A stretch of DNA of 39,253 nt, from IMG/VR virus record IMGVR_UViG_3300011116_000469, positions 1-39,253 of that record, one strand, 5' to 3'. A program made the position numbers and the translations under genes. Below the pieces are notes generated by a model. It was not told where the DNA came from, searched no databases, and was given only the letters and a program-made list of their open reading frames with translations. The stretch comes from a virus. Below, one piece after another: positions 29,975-37,401 of this stretch (its first letter is position 1; each line of letters opens with the position of its first letter).

Positions 29975-30519
29975 CAGATGTATCCGATGAGGACGTTGGC
30001 AGTCGTGGCAGCAGTTCCAGTGATTGCAATTTCCAGCAGTTCTGCACCGCACAGATCAACGATGATGAACCCCCCCTGTGCCGCTGCGGTATTGCCGTTG
30101 TAAATCTTGCAATCACCATAGTTCTTGACGTACGTCAGACCCGGATACAGGCTTGCGCTATTGATCGTCGTTGCAACAGTGCCGTTGGTGATGGTGCAGG
30201 TGGTCAGAAGTTGCGGCCTCCAAGTGCCGTCATAACTCTTGTTCCATCCGATGACATGCATCACCACGTTCGTTGCACCTGATGCGCTGGTAAGCGGCTG
30301 GATCTTCGCATAGTTCAGTGGAGAACCAACGACGATCCTGCTTCCTGCGTAGTTGTTTCCGACAACATCGGACAGAGAAACTGGAGCAGTTGAGGTAGGA
30401 ACCTTGACCGTCAGATTTGCCGCTGACGGGAGATTGATGTTGGTCTGAAACCCAACCTCAAGCGGAGCCGTGAGAGTGCGGGTGGCAGTAATGGTTGGCG
30501 AAAGTCCGATCAGGCTCAT
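29974..30519 (-). CDS. Virion structural protein (181 aa)
   Basis: Beta-rich, Thr/Ser/Ala-rich protein (SPTITATRTLTAPLEVGFQT; ending in TANVLIGYI) without enzymatic motifs. It follows GAGGAATAGACC. The gene lies between the head-tail connector and the fibre, so a neck or small tail protein is likely. Family not recognised. Confidence 0.7.
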   Translation of the reverse strand: MSLIGLSPTITATRTLTAPLEVGFQTNINLPSAANLTVKVPTSTAPVSLSDVVGNNYAGSRIVVGSPLNYAKIQPLTSASGATNVVMHVIGWNKSYDGTWRPQLLTTCTITNGTVATTINSASLYPGLTYVKNYGDCKIYNGNTAAAQGGFIIVDLCGAELLEIAITGTAATTANVLIGYI

Positions 30520-30529
30520 GGTCTATTCC

Positions 30530-31261
30530 TCAAGACGGGTTCTGTACGGGATTCAGGATGACAAAGCCCGGTCCCCAGTTGGACGGGCTACGCCAGCGAT
30601 TCGGCTGCAACTGTCCGAAATGGCTCTGCACCATTCCGTCCTTCTGCTTGGCTGCTCCGAAGATCGGACCAGCCTCAATCTCTGCAAGACGCTGTGGAAG
30701 TCCATCATCCTCGTACGCCTCCGCGACCGCCCGCGTATAAGCGATCATGGTCGATTCCACATGCTTTGGAACCGGGATGATGGTGGTCGTGGAAGTGCTG
30801 CTTGTGACCGAAGACCATCCAGTGCGATACAGGATCTTCAGCGTGTCCACGGCGGTTGGCGTGGGATAAATCTGGAGTTGATACGCCTGTGCAACCGAAC
30901 TTCCAGCGGTATCACCACTTGGAACCACCGTCTTGACGTACACGCGATAGGTCAAGTCTGGAAATGAGGTGATGCGGGCAGTCTCCACCTCGTCAGGAGT
31001 GCTGATCCAGATTGGCTGGTTCGACTTCCAGACGGAGGTCAGTTCCGCAAAGTCAGCAGGAAGCGACACATACTCCTGCGCAGCCACCGTGTTGATGTTT
31101 GCGGTCGCTTCCCGGAACTTCCACGGGTGCGTGAACAGGTGTTCGCCAGCAATGTTGACGATCTCCGCCTGTCGGTCAGCGACAGTCTGCCCGGAAGCCG
31201 TCGAGGGACGGCCACCGAGAGCAAGGAGAATGTGGTTCTTCAGATCGCCGTAGGTAAGCAT
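30530..31261 (-). CDS. Head-tail connector / tail adaptor protein (243 aa)
   Basis: The product fits podoviral adaptor proteins (T7 gp11 / P22 gp4-like role) that form the ring under the portal. N-terminal helices (TYGDLKNHILLALGGRPSTA; VADRQAEIVNIAGEHLFTHP with W-K-F) are followed by a beta part (EYVSLPADFAELTSVWKS) and C-terminal helices (STMIAYTRAVAEAYEDDG). The start codon lies 6 bases after a 12-bp hairpin with no clear ribosome-binding site, so translation could depend on that structure. Confidence 0.75.
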   Translation of the reverse strand: MLTYGDLKNHILLALGGRPSTASGQTVADRQAEIVNIAGEHLFTHPWKFREATANINTVAAQEYVSLPADFAELTSVWKSNQPIWISTPDEVETARITSFPDLTYRVYVKTVVPSGDTAGSSVAQAYQLQIYPTPTAVDTLKILYRTGWSSVTSSTSTTTIIPVPKHVESTMIAYTRAVAEAYEDDGLPQRLAEIEAGPIFGAAKQKDGMVQSHFGQLQPNRWRSPSNWGPGFVILNPVQNPS

Positions 31262-31267
31262 TGAAAT

Positions 31268-31295
31268 CCACTGGGCGGGTTTCCCCGCCCAGTGG
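31268..31295 (-). promoter_or_regulatory. 12-bp hairpin with GAAA tetraloop before the connector gene
   Basis: Arms CCACTGGGCGGG and CCCGCCCAGTGG pair perfectly; on the transcribed (minus) strand the loop is GAAA, a stable GNRA tetraloop. It lies between the decoration-like gene and the connector gene, at the head-tail boundary. No U-run follows. It may attenuate transcription, protect the capsid mRNA 3' end or control connector translation. Confidence 0.7.
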
Positions 31296-31310
31296 TTAGG
31301 TTTGAATCAA

Positions 31311-31811
31311 TCAGATCGCGGCAGGGAACCAATACTGAAGCGGAACGAACACGCGCCGCTGGGCAGTACCAGAACCGCTGACCGTCTCGCACAGGATTGC
31401 GCACGGAACGGTGGAAGTCATCGTTCCACCAGTGTCCGTAAGCGCAGCACCAGCATCCGCTGCACCGAGCAGTGCGCCCGGATCGAGAGCAGCAGAGGCA
31501 GTCACCTTTGCAGTGACAATGCCGCCAAACTGGATTGCAACAGTCGTTCCGACAGTTCCATCGGTTCCGAGAAGACTGGTAACAACGCCAACATAGCCGT
31601 TGTTACGCGCTTCATTACCGTCGATGGGGCGAACATTGTTGAAGATGTACAGCGCATCTCCATTGGCGTTCGGATCAAACGTAGCGGAACCATGAATTGC
31701 AGAGGTGACAACAACATCACCGACAGCAACAGTCGCGCCACGCACGGTTGCCTTGACATTGATGGGCGCAGGGAGAATTCCGATTGGCCCATGATTAGAA
31801 GCAAAGATCAT
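31311..31811 (-). CDS. Capsid decoration-like protein (166 aa)
   Basis: Small Gly/Ala/Thr-rich beta protein following the major capsid gene. Segments such as IKVATVRG-like VKATVRGATVAVGDVVVTSA, YVGVVTSLLGTDGTVGTTVA and ALDPGALLGAADAGAALTDT resemble head-decoration proteins that bind the capsid surface. The start follows AAAAGGACACACA. Assignment from position and composition. Confidence 0.65.
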   Translation of the reverse strand: MIFASNHGPIGILPAPINVKATVRGATVAVGDVVVTSAIHGSATFDPNANGDALYIFNNVRPIDGNEARNNGYVGVVTSLLGTDGTVGTTVAIQFGGIVTAKVTASAALDPGALLGAADAGAALTDTGGTMTSTVPCAILCETVSGSGTAQRRVFVPLQYWFPAAI

Positions 31812-31838
31812 TGTGTGTCCTTTTGTTGGTTGTGATGA

Positions 31839-33113
31839 TTAGGCCGAGCGGAGCGGGGCAATGATGCCGTGACGCTGGCGGCTGTTGCAGAAGAGGTTCC
31901 ACCAGCAGTCCACGGGCTGAACCCAAGTGAACGGCTGATTCGGATGGCGCATGACATCATGCTTCTTCATGTAGCGGGTGCTATGGAAGATGGGCGTGAG
32001 GTACTGACCATTGACGAACCAGTAACGAGCACCCTTGTCGATGGTGGTCGAGCCATTTTCCGTGCTCGTACCAGTCACCGTCTGACCATTGCGATCAAGA
32101 AGTGCCGTATCGAGCACTGCGCTCGTGGCAGCAGGGAAGATGGCAGCATCATCAAGGTTCGCGCAGTATTCCAGCGGGATGCCGCTGAAGGTCGGAGTCA
32201 TGTACGCCGAATCTTCCGCGCTGACCAGCAACTGGTTAGCGGCACGAAGAGCGCGCTTGTACTGATTCAGACCTTCACGGCTGCACAGAATCATCTGACG
32301 CTGGAAGTTGGTGTCATCGAAATACTGCTTCTGGGTCAGCGGAGCCTTGAACTGCACCTTGAGGTACATGTCATCGAATGCGCCAAACAGACCGAACACG
32401 GTGCGCGTGGTCGATGCATTTGCATTCTGCCCAGTGTATGCAGCAGCAGCCTTCGTCACGGAAGCGGCATTTGCACCTGCCGTCAGATTGCGGTCATAGA
32501 ACGAAATCTGGTTCGACCAACGAGCATCGACGGTCGGATCAACGCCGAGGACGTTGCCGCTCCAGTTGCCGGGACGGCCACCGCGTTCACCGTAGGTCAG
32601 AACGCTGTTGACGTTCTCCGTGATGAATGCCGGGAGCGAGTACGGCTCCTTGCCTCCCGTTTCCATGTTGGCAGCGTTGTTGTAGGGGGTAGCCCACAGG
32701 TCATTCTCGATGCCGTTGAGCATCGAAGTCCACATGCGCATTTCCTTGATGCGCTTGAGACGCTTGTACATGACCTTGGCATCGCCCTCGTTGAGTTCGA
32801 TTTCCTGATCGGTCCAAGTCATGTAGTCCATGCTGAAACGCCACGAGGCGGTCAGCGTGTCGGTGACCTGCGGATTCGTCCAAGTGAACGTGTCGTTCGG
32901 CTGGTACTTCTGGTAGGTCGAAGCATCATCGAACACGATGGTGTCCTTGATGCTGCTGCCAGACTGAATCAGCGTTTCGGTGGCCTTCTCCTTGAGGAGA
33001 CGGGAAAGAACGTAGTTGTTCTTGACGGCTTCGTTGATGACTGCATCTGCGGACTTCAGATATGCAGGACCAGTGGTCTGCATGAAGTCATTGAACTGGG
33101 TAATCGAAGGCAT
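31839..33113 (-). CDS. Major capsid protein (424 aa)
   Basis: Position after portal and scaffold and the sequence style identify the main capsid subunit, probably HK97-fold. N-terminus SITQFNDFMQTTGPAYLKSA; SIKDTIVFDDASTYQKYQPN; an elongated middle with WTDQEIELNEGDAKVMYKRL and a C-terminal NQPFTWVQPVDCWWNLFC. No cleavage motif was identified. A strong ribosome-binding site (AAGGAGGGCAACA) precedes the ATG, as expected for the most abundant virion protein. Confidence 0.85.
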   Translation of the reverse strand: MPSITQFNDFMQTTGPAYLKSADAVINEAVKNNYVLSRLLKEKATETLIQSGSSIKDTIVFDDASTYQKYQPNDTFTWTNPQVTDTLTASWRFSMDYMTWTDQEIELNEGDAKVMYKRLKRIKEMRMWTSMLNGIENDLWATPYNNAANMETGGKEPYSLPAFITENVNSVLTYGERGGRPGNWSGNVLGVDPTVDARWSNQISFYDRNLTAGANAASVTKAAAAYTGQNANASTTRTVFGLFGAFDDMYLKVQFKAPLTQKQYFDDTNFQRQMILCSREGLNQYKRALRAANQLLVSAEDSAYMTPTFSGIPLEYCANLDDAAIFPAATSAVLDTALLDRNGQTVTGTSTENGSTTIDKGARYWFVNGQYLTPIFHSTRYMKKHDVMRHPNQPFTWVQPVDCWWNLFCNSRQRHGIIAPLRSA

Positions 33114-33124
33114 TGTTGCCCTCC

Positions 33125-34021
33125 TTATCTACGGGTTGCTGGGCGCAGGCTGCTGCCTTTGCCCGAAAGGATCTGATCAAGGATCTCATCATCCGAATCA
33201 CGAGGAGTGGGCTTCACCGGAGGAGACGAGCCTTTCGGCGGGGTCGGCTGGCTGGCCCTGATGTTCGTGGGTGCGGACGGCTTCGATCCAACGAGTGCCT
33301 CGTAGGCAGCAGCGGCGAGTGCATCGACGCTTGCAAACCCACCCGGCATTGCGGTCCCGAGTTCCGACATCTTCGCAAGGACCGTGTCGTAGGACGGCGA
33401 CTTTGCGCCGTACTGGAAACGGAGTGCGACATCGGATGCGCGGGCCTGCGCAAGCAGCATCTGTTCCTGCATCTGCTGCTGCTGGGACATGAAGGCTTGG
33501 CGGACAGGTGCGACGAGGTCTTCGCCGTACATGTGTGCCATCTGCGCGAACGGGTCGTTCGCCGCGACAGGGGCAGCAGGAGTGTTGTCCTGCACGGCCA
33601 CTGTTTCGGCTGGCTTGCCGCTCGACAGTTTCGCCTCCATCTCCTTCATTCGACTGCCGTACGAGTCAACGTCCTTCTGTCGCTTTGCCGCTGCATCCGC
33701 CCACTTGGTGAGCGTTTCGGGGCTGGCCGAGGAAATGACTTCGTCGGGTACGCCATCCCTCTTCAGGATCTTGGCGACCGCTTCACGGTCGAAGGTGGTA
33801 GTCGGTGCTTCCGATGGCGTTGCGGCGGAATACGAATCTTCCGTGGCAGGTTCATCGGTGGACTCCAACTCGTTGAGCAGCCTTGCCAGAACCTCGTCAT
33901 CATCGTCAATCGGTTGGTCCGGGTTGGACTCGTTGACGGGCGCGGTGTCCTGCACAACCTGCTCCTCCGACCCACTGGTCGGAGTGTCGGTCTGCTCGAT
34001 GGGTTCAGCGGTGCTGTCCAT
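33125..34021 (-). CDS. Scaffolding protein (298 aa)
   Basis: Acidic, disordered N-terminus (DNESNPDQPIDDDDEVL-like, residues ~1-70), a helical Gln-rich middle (SQQQQMQEQMLLAQARASDV) and a basic Pro-rich C-terminus ending LRPATRR. This is the usual architecture of scaffold proteins, whose basic C-terminal tail contacts the capsid protein. Directly upstream of the major capsid gene. Confidence 0.8.
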   Translation of the reverse strand: MDSTAEPIEQTDTPTSGSEEQVVQDTAPVNESNPDQPIDDDDEVLARLLNELESTDEPATEDSYSAATPSEAPTTTFDREAVAKILKRDGVPDEVISSASPETLTKWADAAAKRQKDVDSYGSRMKEMEAKLSSGKPAETVAVQDNTPAAPVAANDPFAQMAHMYGEDLVAPVRQAFMSQQQQMQEQMLLAQARASDVALRFQYGAKSPSYDTVLAKMSELGTAMPGGFASVDALAAAAYEALVGSKPSAPTNIRASQPTPPKGSSPPVKPTPRDSDDEILDQILSGKGSSLRPATRR

Positions 34022-34022
34022 G

Positions 34023-34325
34023 TCAGTCCTCTGCTCTGATGTAGCCGTGTTCGGACGCTACGTTGCGTTCGTGCCTGCGGCTCATAATGATCGGTCTTCC
34101 CTTGCTGTCGGCAGGAACCCCGGGCATGTTGCGCGGCAGGGTGTGGCTGACATAGGGATAGGTACTGGTGGTGAAGTTCGGGCTGACCTGCGTCCCGCTG
34201 GGGACGCGGACCACTGAACCAAACACCGGGTGCTCGTAGGTCGTGCCAATGGCAGGCGCATCGCGCATCGCAAACGCGACTTCGATGATTTTCCCTGCTT
34301 CGGTCTGAAACTCATACGCTGGCAT
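34023..34325 (-). CDS. Small protein between portal and scaffold (100 aa)
   Basis: Begins MPAYEFQTEAGKIIEVAFAM, with APAIGTTYEHPVFGSVVRVP and a C-terminal RPIIMSRRHERNV. The opening resembles FmdB-like or zinc-ribbon-type small proteins, but the metal-binding cysteines are absent. Similar small genes are found beside portal genes in related podoviruses; role unknown. Confidence 0.7.
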   Translation of the reverse strand: MPAYEFQTEAGKIIEVAFAMRDAPAIGTTYEHPVFGSVVRVPSGTQVSPNFTTSTYPYVSHTLPRNMPGVPADSKGRPIIMSRRHERNVASEHGYIRAED

Positions 34326-36089
34326 TTACATTCGTCCTCGTGCACTCTGAATCGCGGCCTGCGCTTCCGGGGGAACAGCAGGAGCCTCACCCGTAGGAGA
34401 CGGTGCTGGGCCTCCGGACGGAAGACCCCCCCCTTGCTGCGGAGCCGCCTGTGCCTGTCGCATCTGCTGCAACGCAGACTCATCGATGAAGTCCTGCATC
34501 TGCGGCACGTTCTGGGCATCACCAAGGAAGCCAAGCAGGTCGCGCCACTTGACCCACGGCATGGCAGGCATCGCCTGTGCCGCTTGGGTTACCACTTGGA
34601 ACGTCTCGACAGCCCGCTTCTGGGCCATCATCTCGCTCGTCCGCTCCATGCTGTAGGCATCGACATCGATCTCAAGGTCTTCCCACGAGCCAACCTTGAT
34701 CCCACCCACGAACACCGGGTCGATCATGCCCATCGCCTGCGTGTCTTCACCACCCACGGGGATGTTGATGCGGCCATCGTGGAACATGTACCAGCCCACG
34801 TTGCGCAGCATCAGGTCCATCGAATCCTGAAACGCCCGCTTGAGGTGGGCAATTCTCATAGTGCTGGCAGACTCTGCCACCGCAACTTCGGTAGCCGAAG
34901 CAGACCCTGCGACATTGCCGCGCATCGCGTCAGACATACCCAAAGCCCTGTCAAGACGCTCTTTAGCGACTTCGACGCTCTGGATGTGCTGGTTCGTAGA
35001 CCCACCAACTTCGACAGGCTGGAGGCTACGAGCGTCAAGTCCTGCTTCTGCAAAGACATACAGATCCGGAGCGTTGACCACATCCTGCAAGAACTTGGGG
35101 TTCTTGGCATCGCCCACGAGGATGCGCTTGTATCGCCGCTGGTTTTCCTGCTGGCTAATTGCCAAATCGTTGGCGTACTGGATCTGGTTCCGGCAGGCCA
35201 CGATGGGAGACAGGGGATAGGGGTCGTTCGGGACGGTGAACGCACCGAACAGGGTGTAGGGGCCAGTCGCAGGCCCGTAATAGGGCAGGGGCTTGCGGAT
35301 GAACTCGCACTGGCAGTTGTCGGAACTGCCCTGATACTTGGCAATCGTGTAGATCGTGCCGTTGTACAGGGATTCGTCGGCCAACTCGTCCAGCAGTTCC
35401 GCAGCCTGTTCGTCCAGTTCCGGAACCCAAATCTCGTAGATCGCCATTTCAAACCGCTCTGGAATGTCGCGGTTGTCGCGGAGTTCGTCCACGCCGTTGT
35501 TGGTGGCAAGACCCTCGATCACCTCGCGGTTCCAAGTCTCGTCCTGTTCGGCGCGGCGGAGCAGGTCTTCCTTGTCGGCAACGTAGACATGCCCACGGAA
35601 CCGTGCCTCCTCCCAGTGCATGGCAGCGGGGTCCATGATGAACCGCTTGGGGTCGATGCGGTAGATGCGCGGCAGGTAGGGTCCATTGGCATCCCACTGG
35701 CGTTCCGCACCCTTCGGCTCGTTGACCGTCAGCCCCACGCCCCAGCCAAGGAGCATGTCGGTGGCGATCCGCTCGATAGTCCCCCGGAGCCGCGTCATCT
35801 TGCACCACCGATTCAGTGCGGCCCGAATCGCAACGCAGGCCGTCTTCTGAACCATCGGCTTCGCGCTCACCACGCGAACCTTCGGATTGTCATGCACGAT
35901 TCGCGGCAGCACCATCGAGATGTACGCATGGACTGCGTTCTCCGGATGGTTCACACCGTACCCCTCACGGTAGCCCTGACCGCAGAACCATTCACGGCAC
36001 TCGTTGGGAGTGAACATGTGCTGGTCGCGGAACCACTCTGCCCGGTCGATCTCGTCGCGGATCCGAGAGATGTTGGAGAAATCAAGCAT
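34326..36089 (-). CDS. Portal protein (587 aa)
   Basis: The product has portal hallmarks: length, position after terminase and before scaffold, and segments NPKVRVVSAKPMVQKTACVA, GTIERIATDMLLGWGVGLTV and RIYRIDPKRFIMDPAAMHWE. The C-terminal part is Gln/Pro/Gly-rich (QMRQAQAAPQQGGGLPSGGP). The dodecameric portal is the DNA channel for packaging and ejection. It overlaps the upstream gene by 8 bases. Confidence 0.9.
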   Translation of the reverse strand: MLDFSNISRIRDEIDRAEWFRDQHMFTPNECREWFCGQGYREGYGVNHPENAVHAYISMVLPRIVHDNPKVRVVSAKPMVQKTACVAIRAALNRWCKMTRLRGTIERIATDMLLGWGVGLTVNEPKGAERQWDANGPYLPRIYRIDPKRFIMDPAAMHWEEARFRGHVYVADKEDLLRRAEQDETWNREVIEGLATNNGVDELRDNRDIPERFEMAIYEIWVPELDEQAAELLDELADESLYNGTIYTIAKYQGSSDNCQCEFIRKPLPYYGPATGPYTLFGAFTVPNDPYPLSPIVACRNQIQYANDLAISQQENQRRYKRILVGDAKNPKFLQDVVNAPDLYVFAEAGLDARSLQPVEVGGSTNQHIQSVEVAKERLDRALGMSDAMRGNVAGSASATEVAVAESASTMRIAHLKRAFQDSMDLMLRNVGWYMFHDGRINIPVGGEDTQAMGMIDPVFVGGIKVGSWEDLEIDVDAYSMERTSEMMAQKRAVETFQVVTQAAQAMPAMPWVKWRDLLGFLGDAQNVPQMQDFIDESALQQMRQAQAAPQQGGGLPSGGPAPSPTGEAPAVPPEAQAAIQSARGRM

Positions 36090-36381
36090 TGGTCTTCACC
36101 CGTGCCTTCTGCTTTGCAATTTCAGACATGGTGATCTGCGCCTTGAGGCCCATCACCGCAGCCTCAAGCGCGCTGATCCGCTGGGTCACGATGGGAGGAA
36201 CGGTCGCCTCCACGGTCGGTTCCGCAGCCCTGTTCAACTGCTTCAGAACCTTCTCTGATTCAATGGGGTCAAGGTCGATCTTGACACCATTGCACAGATC
36301 GACGCGCAAGCGTCCGCCAATCTCCACGATGGCATCGATGCTGTCGTGGGGATACCAACTGCCACGGACGCGGATGAACAT
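36082..36381 (-). CDS. Small protein before portal (99 aa)
   Basis: Begins MFIRVRGSWYPHDSIDAIVE, has a beta-rich region (IGGRLRVDLCNGVKIDLDPI) and a C-terminal helix (RISALEAAVMGLKAQITMSE) with a basic end. TGATG coupling with the upstream basic peptide gene. The shape suggests a small beta domain with a coiled-coil tail; function unknown. Confidence 0.7.
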   Translation of the reverse strand: MFIRVRGSWYPHDSIDAIVEIGGRLRVDLCNGVKIDLDPIESEKVLKQLNRAAEPTVEATVPPIVTQRISALEAAVMGLKAQITMSEIAKQKARVKTNA

Positions 36382-36527
36382 CAGCGACCCTTCTTCTTGG
36401 AAGCGGTCTTCTTCGCGGCCCGGGCCGGAAGAGACTTGATGTTCTTGGTCTTGTGTGCCATTTCACGCGCAATGCGCGGATGGGTGGCAAACATCATCTT
36501 CTGCTGTGCCTTGCTCTTGAACGGCAT
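36381..36527 (-). CDS. Tiny basic protein, MPFKSKAQQ type (48 aa)
   Basis: MPFKSKAQQKMMFATHPRIA followed by REMAHKTKNIKSLPARAAKK and a Lys-rich end. The opening is familiar from tiny phage proteins (related to DUF3008-like MPxKSKAQQ peptides). Strongly basic, so probably nucleic-acid associated or a packaged peptide. Coupled on both sides (TGATG). Confidence 0.75.
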   Translation of the reverse strand: MPFKSKAQQKMMFATHPRIAREMAHKTKNIKSLPARAAKKTASKKKGR

Positions 36528-36637
36528 CAGTAGCCCTTTCCCTTGGTCATCTTCTTGCCAGTCTTCTTCGCGTAGGTCTTGGCAGCAGCCTTGCCCTTGG
36601 CGGTGTACGGGAATTCCTTCTTTCCGACCTTGGGCAT
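36527..36637 (-). CDS. Tiny basic protein, MPKVGKKEFPYT type (36 aa)
   Basis: MPKVGKKEFPYTAKGKAAAK followed by TYAKKTGKKMTKGKGY. This very short Lys-rich family is common in podovirus-like genomes near portal genes. Coupled by TAATG to the upstream gene and TGATG to the next. Role unknown; perhaps condenses DNA or is a virion peptide. Confidence 0.75.
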   Translation of the reverse strand: MPKVGKKEFPYTAKGKAAAKTYAKKTGKKMTKGKGY

Positions 36638-36753
36638 TAGGACTTCCCCCCGCGCATGCGCTCACGCATCTTCATGCGCTTGGACTCGTTGGCTTCGTGC
36701 TTCTTCTTCGCTGCGGGAGACTTGTAAGACTCCTTCTTCATCATCTTCTTCAT
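36637..36753 (-). CDS. Tiny basic protein (38 aa)
   Basis: MKKMMKKESYKSPAAKKKHE followed by ANESKRMKMRERMRGGKS. Highly Lys/Arg/Met-rich, probably helical. The coupling with the next gene (TAATG) and the run of similar tiny genes support it. Function unknown. Confidence 0.65.
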   Translation of the reverse strand: MKKMMKKESYKSPAAKKKHEANESKRMKMRERMRGGKS

Positions 36754-36756
36754 GGC

Positions 36757-36882
36757 TTACTTCTTCCAGCCGCGCTTCATGGCGGCAAAGGACTTCGCGC
36801 TGACGGTTGACTTCGACTTGGGGCGCGAGATCCCAAGACGCTTACGCTTGTTGATGTTGCCGACCAGCGAGTTCTTTGCCAT
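36757..36882 (-). CDS. Tiny basic protein, MAKNSLVGNIN type (41 aa)
   Basis: MAKNSLVGNINKRKRLGISR followed by PKSKSTVSAKSFAAMKRGWK and a final Lys. Similar short basic phage peptides with SRPKSKSTVS patterns are known. It starts one base after the upstream stop. Probably nucleic-acid binding; inference from composition. Confidence 0.7.
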   Translation of the reverse strand: MAKNSLVGNINKRKRLGISRPKSKSTVSAKSFAAMKRGWKK

Positions 36883-36883
36883 G

Positions 36884-37117
36884 TCAGCACCCCCACCTTG
36901 CTCGTGCAGCCTTGCCACGGTCACCCTTCCACGAGCGGCTCCGTGCGCAGAACGACTTGTGGCGCGGATCGCTGCTGTCCTTGGTGGGAGCCTTCAGGTT
37001 GCTGCCAGTCTCCCGGTTGTACTTGGCGCGTCCCTTCGCGGTCAGTCCTGCGCCCTTGGACACGGACAACTTCTCGCCACGACCGACAGAGAGATTTGGG
37101 CCACGCTTCTTCGCCAT
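36884..37117 (-). CDS. Small basic phage protein (77 aa)
   Basis: MAKKRGPNLSVGRGEKLSVS, then GAGLTAKGRAKYNRETGSNL, KAPTKDSSDPRHKSFCARSR and a basic end. The pattern G-L-x-A-K-G-R then K-A-P then D-P-R-x-K-S-F-C-A-R is familiar from a widespread family of short phage proteins encoded near terminase or portal genes. Role unknown. Confidence 0.8.
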   Translation of the reverse strand: MAKKRGPNLSVGRGEKLSVSKGAGLTAKGRAKYNRETGSNLKAPTKDSSDPRHKSFCARSRSWKGDRGKAARARWGC

Positions 37118-37119
37118 TG

Positions 37120-37401
37120 TCAGTCCTCGCATTCAGGCAGGAACATCCAGACAGGTGTCAGGTCACCCAAGTGGGAGCCAATGATGTTGTGCTCCAGATG
37201 CTCCAAGGCTTCGTCGTACTCAAGCCCTTGGTCATTTTGCAGGATGTTCAATACCCGACTGATGTCGTATACCACACGGTACTCACCGCTCTTGTGGTCC
37301 CGGGTCAAACCAACCACGGCATCGTCCAGCCCATCCGCGAACAGGGCGCGTTCGCCGTTCTCGTCGATCCAGTCCTTGACCCGCTTGGCATTGGCAATCA
37401 T
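37120..37401 (-). CDS. Small conserved phage protein (93 aa)
   Basis: Start at ATG 37401, overlapping the terminase stop (ATGA). MIANAKRVKDWIDENGERAL with LFADGLDDAVVGLTRDHKSG, then YDISRVLNILQNDQGLEYDE followed by A-L-E-H-L-E-H-N. The pattern WIDENG..ALFADG...A..G, with a helix EYDEALEHLEHNIIGSHLGD and P-V-W-M-F, recalls a small phage family common near packaging genes. Function unknown. Confidence 0.8.
   Translation of the reverse strand: MIANAKRVKDWIDENGERALFADGLDDAVVGLTRDHKSGEYRVVYDISRVLNILQNDQGLEYDEALEHLEHNIIGSHLGDLTPVWMFLPECED

Noticed and set aside
31869-33176. A 435-codon plus-strand open frame opposite the major capsid gene
   Set aside because: Antisense shadow; the capsid frame has the strong ribosome-binding site and coherent protein sequence.
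34230-36134. A 634-codon plus-strand open frame opposite portal
   Set aside because: Antisense shadow of the clearly recognisable portal gene; Arg/His/Leu-rich translation without domain features.
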